Shown here: positions 20,833-30,565 of the stretch, piece by piece | Position numbering within the stretch: the stretch's first letter is position 1 | How the letters are laid out: the number at the start of each line of letters is the position of its first letter | Assembly: GCA_902651635.1 (NCBI GenBank) | Contig: CACRSC010000010.1 | Coordinates: 174,020-204,626, forward strand | DNA: 30,607 nt | Source: Mastigamoeba balamuthi | Taxonomy: Eukaryota > Evosea > Mastigamoebida > Mastigamoebidae | Direction of reading: 5' to 3' | Made by a program: the position numbers and the translations under genes | Notes under the pieces: generated by a model | The model's database searches: none | Told to the model about the DNA's origin: nothing | Seen by the model: the letters and a program-made list of their open reading frames with translations, nothing else

Positions 20833-21468
20833 CTGAGGAAGGGGCCTGGTATCTTTCTGCAGTTGTGGGTCGTATGTTTGGAGCAAGGAAACCTCACAAA
20901 CAGCTTTTACTGGGTGGGTCCCTGTGATGGGTCCGAAATCCTCGGGACTGAGTTTCGGTCTTTTAGATTTCGTTGCCGAAACATGCAATGCTGGCACTTC
21001 ATCTCCATATCATGCCAGTACTAACAACAAACAGTGATGGCTAAGCTTTATGTCTGGCAAGCTGTATCAGATAATGGAATTCCATCGTTAGCATTTTTTC
21101 TGGGCAGATAACCCATATCCCCTGAAGGACTAAGGAGCGAAATCTCCCACACTGAGTGATCCAGGCTCGGGACGAGCAATCAAACGTGACCCAGTCTCAG
21201 ACGACGCCACGCCCAGAGGGTAAATGGACATCGAATACTGTCACCTCGGAGTATTCTAACAGAAATCTCGGCAGTTATCAATGGGTAGAGCGCAGACACG
21301 TAACTCATGCTCATAGTTCGCATAAGTGACTCAAAAGACTCAAGCAAAGAATAGCAGGACGAGGAAAATAAGCACTTTTTTGTGGTGATGCCAGTTGGAT
21401 GGGTCTCCAGTGGGAAGTCGACCTCAAGCAACCAAGAGACTTCCTGATCACATGCAGCTGCAGTTTCA
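20833..21468. other. Spacer between orphan Sel1 exon and lectin C
   Basis: I see no gene. The sequence is more AT-rich than the genes and has stops in all frames. Confidence 0.5.
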
Positions 21469-23155
21469 TCAGAGAGAGTACCAGGCCTTGCCGTCAGCAC
21501 TTGTTCCCCAGATCTGTCCATAGCTGTTGATAGCGATGCTGTTAAGAGACCCTGACATTCTCTTCCACATTATGCCAGTGGGGTTCTGAGCAGAGGTCCC
21601 ATTGCGAATCCAGATGTCCCCCGACGCTGCGATTCCGGCAGCATAGTCATTCCCGATGGCAATCTGAGTGAGAGCAACCCCGGGGCTCGGAACAGACTGC
21701 CACCGGGTTCCCTTTGGCCTGACCTGGCTCGCTCCGACACGCATCAAAACGTTGCCGGAAGTGTCGACACCCCAGATCTGCCAGTTGGAGCTCCAGCTGA
21801 CGTGCTGCAGCATCAAGGACGTGTCGAACTGGACCCACGAGCTCGCCACCGGGACCATGATGCGCACCCACACCTGCCCGGCCTGATTGACAGCGATCAT
21901 GTTGCCCTGTGGCCCGATGCTGACGTGCTTCATAAACCCCATAGAACCGTCGTAGTCCTTAACCCACGATGCACCGGAGGATTTCCAGATTGTTCCATCA
22001 GGAGCAACCTGCGTGGTACTGTGAGATGCCTAAGAGCAACAGGAAAGGTGCTCACCCCAGCAGCACTTCCCTCGCTGTTCATGCTCACCGTCAGGAGGCC
22101 TCCCGACCAGTCAGCCCAACCTCCCCAGAAATTGCGGTACATGACCTTGAACGAGGTGAAGACAGAGAAGGAATTGCCCTCCCCATCAGCCGCAATCATC
22201 TTGACAGGACCGTTGTGAATCAAGTGCCAGTTGGAATTGCCCTCCGCAGAGATGTCCAAGAACAACGCCGGTCAGAGCTGGGTAATGATGAGAGAGACAA
22301 CGTACTCCAGATCTGTTGGTCTGTTCCAATTGCCCAGACCTGGCAGGACGCACTGACGTCGATAAATGCCATCTTGGGCATCGTGAGTGTTTCCGGCTCA
22401 CCCACGCTCGGAGTGAGATGCCTCCGGGTGGTGGCTGTGTCCGTAATCATGTAGGCCCAGTCACTGCAGGCCGACAGCTGTGTGACCGGAGAGCCGGGAA
22501 ATGCTTGCTCCCAGCCAGAGCCAAGCGGAAATGCAGATGCGGAGGTGTCTATCCGATGCCACACCGTGCGGTCAACAGAGGCCGTACCCCAGATCTGGCC
22601 GTTGTTGGAGTAGCTGACCTGTGTCAGCCTGCCCTCATATTTCTGCCACGACGACCCCGAGGGGTTTGCGGAGGTCACGCCCTTGCGGAAGTAGATATTG
22701 CCCTGACTGTCGAGCGCGACAACGTTGCCCCTGGGCCCGACGCTCAGCTGAACCATTGCCCCCGGGACAGTCTCCCAGCCGGTGCCCGTCAGGCGCTGTG
22801 GGGTGATGCCCACTCGCCTCAGCACGTGCAGGGTCGTGGGCTCCTGCTCTGTCCCGCCGATCTGTACGAATACAGGTGAGCTCGCAAGACGCCAGACACG
22901 CGAGCGCACGGCCCAGACAACGCCGACGTCGTTGACACTGACTTGGGTGAAGATGCTGATCTCATCGACGAGGGTCCAGCTGCCCTGGCTGACCCCCAGG
23001 AACCACATGCTGCCAGTTTCGCTGTTGACGGCCCAGAGGTTGCCGGCAGCGTCGGCCTCGAGGTTCTGGGCCTTGAGGCCTGGCACGCTCGTCCAGTAGT
23101 TGTCGTCGGCAGTGACAGACAGCACAGCGGCGAAGAGGAGGAGGGCGCCGCGCAT
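21469..23155 (-). CDS. Tectonin-type beta-propeller lectin, paralogue C, with a broken splice acceptor
   Basis: The layout is as in A and B: exons 23155-22910, 22861-22306, 22243-22056 and 22008-21469. Exon 2 is 9 nt longer than in A and B. The acceptor of intron 2 reads TCTGCGG/AGGGC here against CCTGCAG/AGGGC in A and B, so the AG is gone (22246-22244). Using the next AG shifts the frame. Retaining the intron stops translation at 22220, giving about 295 residues: signal peptide plus repeats 1-6. Exons 3 and 4 remain fully open and well conserved. The gene may therefore encode a single-propeller protein, be a young pseudogene, or contain a sequencing error at one base. Confidence 0.75.
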
Positions 23156-23340
23156 GCTGGGTGAGGGTCGCTGTGTATACGCTTTTACCAAGCCAACGTG
23201 CAGTTATTTGTGAACAGGAGAAGCCTCGGCGATCGGTTTTGTGCCGTGTTCCACGTCATACGCAGGACAGCTGGAAAAGCCTCGTGCAGTTTTGACACTT
23301 CTCGTTGTTTACAGACATCGTGCCGGGGACGTTCTGTTGT
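23156..23340 (-). promoter_or_regulatory. Conserved upstream block of lectin C
   Basis: The plus-strand CCACGTCAT is at 23251-23259 and ACAGACAT at 23311-23318, at nearly the same distances from the ATG as in A and B. GTTTTGTGCC and GTGAACAGGAG are also shared. Confidence 0.5.
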
Positions 23341-23479
23341 CCACTTTCCACCGGAAATGTCTCGGGCAGGAGTAAGGCACCGCTTATCGATAAGCACCGA
23401 CAATCGTTTTCTGTCTGAGCTCCGCGCTGTGCGCGTAGTCATCTCCCAGCCCTCTGGCGAAGGCACAGGCGACGAGGGG

Positions 23480-24703
23480 AGCCCAGCAGGTGCTGTTCTC
23501 ACAGTTCCCTGCAACGTATGCCAAGATCGATCGACCGGCAGCTGGATGGACGTCCACGTGGTCGCACGTCATCGCCGCGAGATGTGGAGCGGCACGAAGC
23601 AAAGCGGTGCTTGGGGCTCATCGCAGGCGCCAGCTGACAGACGAAGCGACGCTGTGGGCTCTCGCGCCTGCCCCCAGCTCGCCCCACGCATGCGTCCGCG
23701 GGTCCTCTTCAGCTCAGCTCCCGGCTCCTGGCGACGCAGTGGCCCAGCATCTGTGCCTGGCGAGCACGCGCAGACGGCGACAGAGTCAGCGGCACTGCTG
23801 CTGGGGCTCAAGTGCGAGCGTGAGGCGGAGCAGGGGAGCGCAGGGCTCACACGCCGATGCGCGGGCCATCCGAGCGTGCGGACCTGCGCAGTTCCCGCAC
23901 GGGCTGATCGTCGAGTGCGAGGCCCTCGGGCAGGACTTCCCTGACCCGCGGCCGCTGTACGGCGCTGTGGCCGTTGTGGGGCGCCCTGTGAGCGTCAGCC
24001 GCAGCCGCGAGGTGGTGGCTGCGGCCACGCCGCTGCCAGGCTACGCGGGGCAGGTCCTGTCCTCCGACAGAAAGCAGTCGCTCGCCCACGTGCGGCCCGA
24101 GGACGTGGAGGTGGAGGCAGTCGGGCACACGCTGAGGACCTGCGCCGACTGGGGTTCGGTGCTGGGAGGTTACAGGGCTCCTATTTGCCTGGTGCCCCAG
24201 TGCCGCTGCCCAACCCACTCAGCACCTCTAACTCTCCTCTGCCACTCAGTGCTTGCTGCTCAGGCCGGACTCCGTCAAGAGGTCCCTGGGATTATCGCAG
24301 GTCGGCAGGTTCCTCAAGCAAGTCTCCGCAGCCACCGTGCCCGTGATGCAGGTGAGACCCCCTCCCCTCGACCACCCAGCAACCTGAGATGGATCACCCC
24401 CCAGGCACTGGTCACATGACGCAACTGCTTCACAAGACCGAGCTCGGATGGACTATCTATGGGGATATCCTCGACACGATCGCCTCGGCTCTGAATTACG
24501 CCAGACATGTGCTGTCGTCTGGCCACTTCCAGGGCCACGCGTTCAACTGGGAGGACCTCTCGAATCAAGAGCCCGAGGAGAGCTGAAGGGCTGCCAAGGG
24601 AGCTCTGGACACTGCAGCCGGCCTGGTATCCCCTGCGTGCCGGCTGTGCAGTGACCCACAGGCACCTATCGATGTGCGTTTCAAAGCGCTGGCAATGCTA
24701 TAT
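23480..24703 (+). CDS. Host gene of unknown function, 5' part, interrupted by a transposon
   Basis: I cannot name this protein. Several phase-compatible coding stretches run left to right: a frame around 23490-23760 (FSQFPATYAKIDRPAAGWTS, QLTDEATLWALAPAPSS), one from about 23890 to 24160 (HGLIVECEALGQDFPDPRP, GYAGQVLSSDRKQSLAHVRP), one at 24249-24352 (CLLLRPDSVKRSLGLSQVG, then a GTGAGA donor), and a last exon from about 24380. The last exon reads GHMTQLLHKTELGWTIYGD and continues to KALAMLY at 24703, where the transposon begins. A TGA at 24584-24586 lies in that frame; it is either a nonsense mutation or inside a 48-nt phase-2 intron (24540-24587). Exact exon borders and the start codon are unresolved. 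The helical final segment is faintly like PCI/HEAT-type proteins. Confidence 0.45.
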
Positions 24704-24746
24704 CTGTTGGAGAGTGGGATTTTTTTCGGACAGAGAGTGGCAATTT
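24700..24746 (+). repeat. Left terminal inverted repeat
   Basis: This matches the reverse complement of 26753-26799 at 46 of 47 positions (C against T near the inner end). Confidence 0.9.
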
Positions 24747-24761
24747 CCTAAGGCGAATTTG

Positions 24762-26711
24762 TTAAACGTTGTTTGCTAGGTCCCTTGCGAATGTGGTGAT
24801 GTATGCACGCAGCTCGGCATAGTCACCCGTGAGGTCAGTGTAGTCCCATTTGTAGTCACTTGTGGCAGCAAATGCTGCCACGATCGTGACGCGGACGAGC
24901 CAGATGAGGAAGACGAGGGGGAACGACTCGACCTTCCAGGGGAAGGGGATGTAGCTCAGGAGGACGTCGAGGCGGTCGACGAGGTTGAACAAGAGTTTGT
25001 AGAGTGCTATCTGCAGGGGCCTGCCCACCGTGCGGTCGTCCAGGAAGGCACGCAGGCGACCAGAGATAGCCTTTGCCCCAAACCCCTCGTGGTCAAGCAC
25101 CCGCCGGACCAGAACGTCCTTCTTTCCAGAGCCTGACGCCCCGAGCTTCGTTCGCAGGTGGTCAACGAGCTTAACACAGGTCCACATCTCCAGCTCCTTG
25201 AGGTGGCAAGAATGGCGAGACTCGTCATCCTCATCTGCCACATTCGTTCAGAGGGGGAAAGGGGAAGGACACAACGCAAACCATCAGCAGGAGGTGGCAG
25301 AGGAGGAAGTGCGAGATCCTGTCCTCCGTCATCATGCTGCGCCTTCCTCGCTCACTTCATCAGGGGCCCGAGGCCACTCGTGTCGCAGTGTGCGATCCGT
25401 GCGATGATCTCCTTCTTCACCCCGCTGTGCGACATGCTGCACTGCTGCGCCAGCTTCCTGAGGTCGTCATCAGGGAACTGGAAGAGCAGGTCGATCGCTT
25501 GCTTCGAGAGGACAGGCTCCTGGCATGGTGGGATCGGGACGGGCTCCGCGGGAACGAAGAACGTGCTCAGGTTGTAGACAATCTTCGAGTCCTTGAACGC
25601 AGCCTGCAGTACGGCGCCCCACTGGCAGACGTGACTCTCATTGAGTGGCAGATGATCGCCGAGCAGCTCCTTGAACTCACTGTCAGGGGCCGAGGTGATG
25701 AAGAGGATGTCCGGGTTGTGCCTCTGGAGACTCTCTACAGTCCCAAAGGCAGCATCAATGACCATGCAGACAGGCTTCGAAAGGACGTGCATGACCTGGT
25801 GGAGCTTGATGTTGTTGCAGATGAGCTCGAGGATGTCATGCAGTGAGAGGTGCTTCTCACCAGCCTCGAAGACCAGGATGATGAACAACGGGATCGGCTT
25901 CCCACTGGCGCTGAGCGTGCACACGACGTAGACAACGCCGCCCTCTGAAGTCGGCTTGCGCACCATGAAGACCTTGCCCATGAGGGCACCAGTGAATGCA
26001 ACAATGCTCTCGTCGAGGCACAGCCAGAGCATGCCGTTAAGGTTCCAGAAGCGCAGGAAGCCCGCGCTGAACAGGTCAGCAAGACGAGTTGTGCTCATGC
26101 TCTTGAGCTTCGAGACGAACTGCTTCCACGTCTCCCTCCGGACTGGGTTGCTGTCGAGGCCCAGGCGCCCATTATGCATGTCAAGGTACTCATTGAACGA
26201 AGTTGCGGTCGAGTTGCCAGCACCGATGCAGTGAACAATCATGCGGATGATGTCCTTGACACGAGTCAGGGGGATGTTGATCTTGGGGCCGCAGGGCCCT
26301 TTCCTCTTGGCTTCGGCAAGCCTCAGCCACTGCGTCTCGATGTACTCGAAGAGCTCGTCCAGAAGCAGCTTCCAGAAGATGTACGTGAGATTTGGCTCCT
26401 CCCCGCCTTTGAAACGAAGACCGCTGGGGTGACGAGAAGGACCCACTGAGTCGAAAATGAGGCTTATGCTTGGCGGAGCTGGTGAAGAGGGGCACGACAA
26501 TGTTGTTAGGCAGCACAACAGGCTTGACCTTGCAGGACGACACGTTGCGCCAGCCGATCTCCTCAAAGGACCGAAAAATGCCAGCCAAGGATGGTGGTGG
26601 TGGCTCAGTGGCCTCAGCCGCAGCAGTGGCTTTCTTGAGGAGGCGGGCCTTCTTGTCTTTGAGCTTGACTGCATGGTCCGCAACAAGTGCCAGCACCTTG
26701 GTGCGAGACAT
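24762..26711 (-). CDS. PiggyBac-like DDD transposase with two SAP domains
   Basis: Phase-matched exons 26711-26447, 26406-25378 and 25234-24762 give about 588 residues, the usual piggyBac transposase size. The N-terminal part has the family's helical pattern (FWKLLLDELFEYIE, PLTRVKDIIRMIVHCIGAG). The catalytic core shows LDESIVAFTG (first Asp), VCMVIDAAFGT (second Asp) and NLVDRLDVLLSYIPFPW (third Asp). Between the second and third Asp lie two SAP motifs (DDLRKLAQQCSMSHSGVKKE and KLVDHLRTKLGASGSGKKD), which bind AT-rich DNA in other proteins. Intron 1 is 40 nt with an AAAG acceptor. Intron 2 uses an internal GTGGCC donor; the stronger GTGAGC at the 25352 stop does not fit the frame. If those introns are wrong, the gene has frameshifts. 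Confidence 0.7.
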
Positions 26712-26752
26712 TGTGCATGCGCCGTGGCGCTGTGGGCAAAAAAGATACTAGA

Positions 26753-26799
26753 AAATTACCACTCTCTGTCCGAAAAAAATCCCACTCTCCAACAGATAT
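26753..26799 (-). repeat. Right terminal inverted repeat
   Basis: This is the inverted partner of 24700-24746, followed by the host coding sequence TCACTGTTTGGC. Confidence 0.9.
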
Positions 26800-27252
26800 T
26801 CACTGTTTGGCGCCATCGAGAAGGACGAGACTGCCCAGCAGCAGCGCAAGGTTTGGAACCAGGCAGCGAAAACCGTTATGCTCTGTGCAAATCAGTGCCT
26901 GGGCTGCTCATCTCCGTTGTCTCTTCTGGATGTGCACTCTCTGGAGAATCCTGTGTGATTCCTGCACCACGCAGGTTTTGCGACAAACGTACTGCAGCTT
27001 ACTGCAGCAGCTGAGATTGTGCACTGTTGAGGAGCCTCTCATGTGTCTACACAGGATGGAAGTGACGTTGTCTCCCCTGAAACCTGGAATCCAGCTTGCC
27101 ATGTCGGGCAGATGGTGAGATGGTACATGATAAAGGCAGTGTTGGGCCAGGACATTGATACAGCAGAAGAAGCAACGCACCTACTCAGGGCATTTGCATT
27201 CCATGGATTGTTCAACCTAACTGATCATGACGAACAAAACTACTCCTTGTAG
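26800..27252 (+). CDS. Host gene of unknown function, 3' part after the transposon
   Basis: From 26800 the frame is open for 52 codons (SLFGAIEKDETAQQQRKVWN, then QAAKTVMLCANQ) to a TGA at 26956, and it continues the frame of 24703 if one ATAT is kept. A further possible exon at about 27054-27252 (WYMIKAVLGQDIDTAEEAT, LLRAFAFHGLFNL) has an acceptor (TCTACACAG) before it and ends at TAG 27250. The join between these two pieces is not resolved. The interruption would abolish the normal product unless the element excises or lies in only one allele. Confidence 0.4.
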
Positions 27253-27690
27253 TTGGACTCGAGAGCAAGAATGATGCAAATAGGCACTCTGCGAGACGCA
27301 TTCAGGAAGTCAAAGATAATAACAGTACACTTTCGCGATGATTGTCATAATTTTGCCCCTCCAGCCTTCACTGTTTCGTTTGGACTTAACACTCTGGGGT
27401 AGGAGGCTGGCTCATAGAATTTTGGAGACACAGGGTCGTGTGACTATCACAGATAATTCCTGTATGCCCAATGCGGAACAGCCAAGGACGTTTGAGTGCT
27501 TGTTGGTCAGGTAGCATATTCAGCTATCCTCTATCACACATATAAGCTTATTGTTTCGAAAGGCTTATCTTTCACTTTTCTTTACACCTACAGGCAGTAC
27601 ATCAATAGTAGTTAAGAGTAATTAACTTCTTGGATACACTGAAGTCCAATGGGTGTCAAGGTTATCATTTTTACTATGACAAAATTATCC
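27253..27690. other. AT-rich spacer
   Basis: I see no gene. Base composition is clearly more AT-rich than in the first 24 kb. Confidence 0.5.
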
Positions 27691-30547
27691 TTACACTTTG
27701 GCAAGCTTAACACCAATCGCAGAGAATGTGGGCCTGACCTCTGGTTCTGCATGCCATGTCTTTGTCATGAGAGTGATAAAGGGCGTGAACCCCTTTGTAC
27801 TGTCAGGAATGGAAGGTCTCTGGCCATTGATGATGTGGGGCACCAGAGAGATTACTGGAATACCCTTGAAAGGAATGTGATAATGTGATCTATGACTGAA
27901 ATAGTTCGTACACCATTCCATGGCATGTTGAGGACAGAATCTCCTTGGCCTGTTTCTGATGCTGCTCTTCGTGATTAGGTTTCTGAGACTACCATTCATC
28001 TACTCAGTGGCACTGCATACTAGCCAGTCAGTTCCCGATTGGCCAGATGCCTTTCGTATATGTATATAAACATGTTTCTCCAGTTAATAAAGGCCCCCAT
28101 CTGCATGTCTCTTTAAGTACAGGGAAGAAAACGTGATGGAAGGAGCAGTTACATAAAAAGGACAATCAAGGGATGGCAGAGGCTTGACACAAGAGCGATC
28201 TCTCTTATCTGTCTCTTGAGCTCTGTCATTGTCACATTGCTCACACAAGTGGTAAAGAACCTCTTCACTGCCACAATATCCCCCTTGTACTCACTGCTCA
28301 GCGAATTGTGAGAATAGTGAAGAAAATTGCTTAGAGTTCAGAAGAAGAACTCACCCCTTGTACACAGCCCCGAAGTTCCCTTTGCCAATCTGCGTGTTTG
28401 TGAGAAAAACCTCAAAGGGGTTGATCGCCCAATCTGGCATGTGCTTATACTTCACTGACAGCTCTAGCAGCATGTCCTGCATGCTTGATTCTGTTGCTGG
28501 GCATGCTGACTGCCCAGAGGCATTGACGGAGCCAGATGACGCTGTGGAAATGCTTTTGGTGATGTCGAACCTCCAGTTGAAGCCCTTGAGCATGGCCTTA
28601 CTGATGACTGCCTCTCCTGGCAGTTCATCCAGTATGAACAACCAGAGTACCTCGATGGTGAGCAGTTAGCTGAGCTTCTCTGCCTCAGCCAGCCTCAGCA
28701 TCCTCTTGATCTCAGCTCTTGCCAAGCTGCAGATGAGCACCTGTCCTTCTCTGGCCAAACCAGCAACGCACGTGGTGACGCCCACGGTGGTCCCATTGTA
28801 GTCTGTAGACTGTCCCTTGACTGCAGTCTCAACAGGGCCAATGTGGATTCCCATAAGGACATGGAACCCACGGAATGAGAGTACACAATCAGTGAACACT
28901 TCAGAGCACTGCTCGTGGACGAGGAGCTGCAGGTCCCATGGAGCTCCCAAGAGGGCCTGCTGGACATTGTGGCAGAAGAGAAGGGTGTTAAGTGGCGATT
29001 GGAAGGCCAGCATGATCACATCACCTGAGGGAAGTATAGGAGGCTTGTTAGCGAATGGCCCTCTGAAGGGAGAATAGTACCCTCAGCCTTTGGCTGATTG
29101 TCCTTGTGGTGCACAAGGAACTTCTTCAGAATGGCATTGTGCAGTATGAGGTGACGACTTCATGAGAGAAGGGTTCCAGTCCCACAGTGATGATGAGCCC
29201 TGAATGTTAGTGAACATCAGTGCGATGATGCCAGAGGGCGCTGCCACACACTCTGCCTTTCTCATCTGGGGAAAATAACGTCATAGATGGCCTCAGACGC
29301 AAATAAATCCTTGCCTCAGCCGCACAATTTCTCCTTCCATTGCTCTGCCGAAGGCATTGATCCATGTACTGATGTCGAAGTACTCTGGCCTTTACCTGCA
29401 AAGAGGAAGTCAGAATAGTTTTAGTTTGGACCCAATGTACACACTCTGGTGCTGCAGACCAGCATACAGTGATAAGATTCTTCACAGGTCCGGGAATCAC
29501 TCATTTCACCAGCGAGGAATGAAGACCCTCATTTACGACTTGAAGGAACACCGTGTGGGGGTTGAGCTCCTCACAGGGAACCTCCCTTGTCATGATCTCC
29601 CACACAATCACTGCGAGAGCTAGTGGATGATGGTTAATCTCACAACAGCATATGACAGCTCACAGTCGACATCACTCTTGGTGGTGCAATCGGCCCCCTC
29701 CAACACCTTGGGGGCTGTCTAAAAGATGATGCTGATCACCATGAAGCTGTCCTTGTGGGAGTCACAGGCTTGTGAGAGAACATAGTAAGGCCAAAGTCAC
29801 TGATCTTTGCCTGCAGGTTCGAGTCCAACTGCATTTGCACTGGTCAAGATGTGGAGAAAAGGCAAAAGAGAGATGCAGAGACTGCACAAGGATGTTGTGG
29901 CTCTTGAGGTCATGATGAATGATGGGTGTATCACTTTGGTGCAGGTCTGCCATCCCGTGTGCAATGTCTGACATGATCGACAACAGCTTCAGCCTCAGCA
30001 GCACCCTCACGTCCTCATTTGCCAGCAGCTCCATGAGGCTTCCGGTCAGCATGTACTCTGTGTTACACGTCAGTGCTGATTCAAAGCAACCTGACACTGC
30101 CCATTGGCTGGTCAGTGACAATTATCACGTTGGTATCGTTCTTGGCGTGGCACATGAAGAGAATGATGTCGGGGTGCCTCTGCGCCCTCATCACGTTCAC
30201 CTCCTTCTCGAACTGCTCGATCTCATCCTCAGTCACTGACTGCATACTGAACACCTTGGCTGTGACCTCTGTACTGCGCCACATGGCCTTGAAGAAGCGA
30301 GCAGGCCGCGGGCCCGTCGTGGGGCGAGACGCTGCGGTGGAACATGGCGACCTCGCCGTGGCGCAGCGTGAACGAGCACACGGCAAACGCGCCGTCGCAC
30401 CACGAGGCAGAGAACAGGACGTCCGGCGCCTCCGGGTCCTCGGGCACAGCCCCGCCGGCCATGGCCTCGCCAACCGGATGAACGTCTGTTGGGACAGCAA
30501 GGACGTCCCAGCCGAAGGGACCACAGAAGACTTGGGCAGGCAACCAC
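27691..30547 (-). pseudogene. Decayed protein kinase - nucleotidyl cyclase - protein kinase gene
   Basis: Read right to left, the first kinase has an N-lobe (FKAMWRSTEVTAKVF, FEKEVNVMRAQRHPDIILFM), a hinge (TEYMLTGSLMELL), a catalytic loop HHDLKSHNIL near 29920-29888, an intron 29887-29829, and NLQAKISDFGL. Its C-lobe is frameshifted and carries an in-frame TGA at 29503-29501. A class III cyclase domain follows (IIALMFTNIQGSSSLW near 29240; GDVIMLAFQSPL, FRGFHVLMGIHIGP, STDYNGTTVG at 29020-28670) with a frameshift near 29145. A second kinase then has IGKGNFGAVYKG, the VAVK lysine (exon 28293-28153), a hinge with TAG (28002-28000) in place of the expected Tyr of TEYM, and a C-lobe tail (EPEVRPTFSAIG), but no catalytic or DFG loop. 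Tyrosine-kinase-like/cyclase fusions of this order are known from amoebae such as Acanthamoeba. The 5' end runs towards the window edge. Confidence 0.75.
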
Positions 30548-30563
30548 TCGACCGGAGGGATCC

Positions 30564-30565
<2 letters not shown>

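Larger units (their letters stand above)
24700..26799. mobile_element. PiggyBac-like DNA transposon, apparently complete
   Basis: The element is 2.1 kb. Its ends are 47-bp inverted repeats (24700-24746 and 26753-26799) with one mismatch, built around CTGTTGGAGAGTGGGA, seven T, then CGGACAGAGAGTGG. ATAT is found at both outer ends (24700-24703 and 26796-26799) and is best read as a 4-bp target duplication. Canonical piggyBac elements duplicate TTAA. One transposase gene fills the interior on the minus strand. The near-perfect repeats suggest a recent insertion. Confidence 0.85.

Noticed and set aside
14635-23155. The three similar 1.7-kb blocks as another assembly duplication
   Set aside because: They differ substantially in coding sequence, introns and spacers and are separated by unrelated DNA, so they are genuine paralogues. 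No N lies between them.
27649-27888. 79-codon plus-strand frame
   Set aside because: It is antisense to the kinase C-lobe (EPEVRPTFSAIG) on the minus strand, which is a clear family match.
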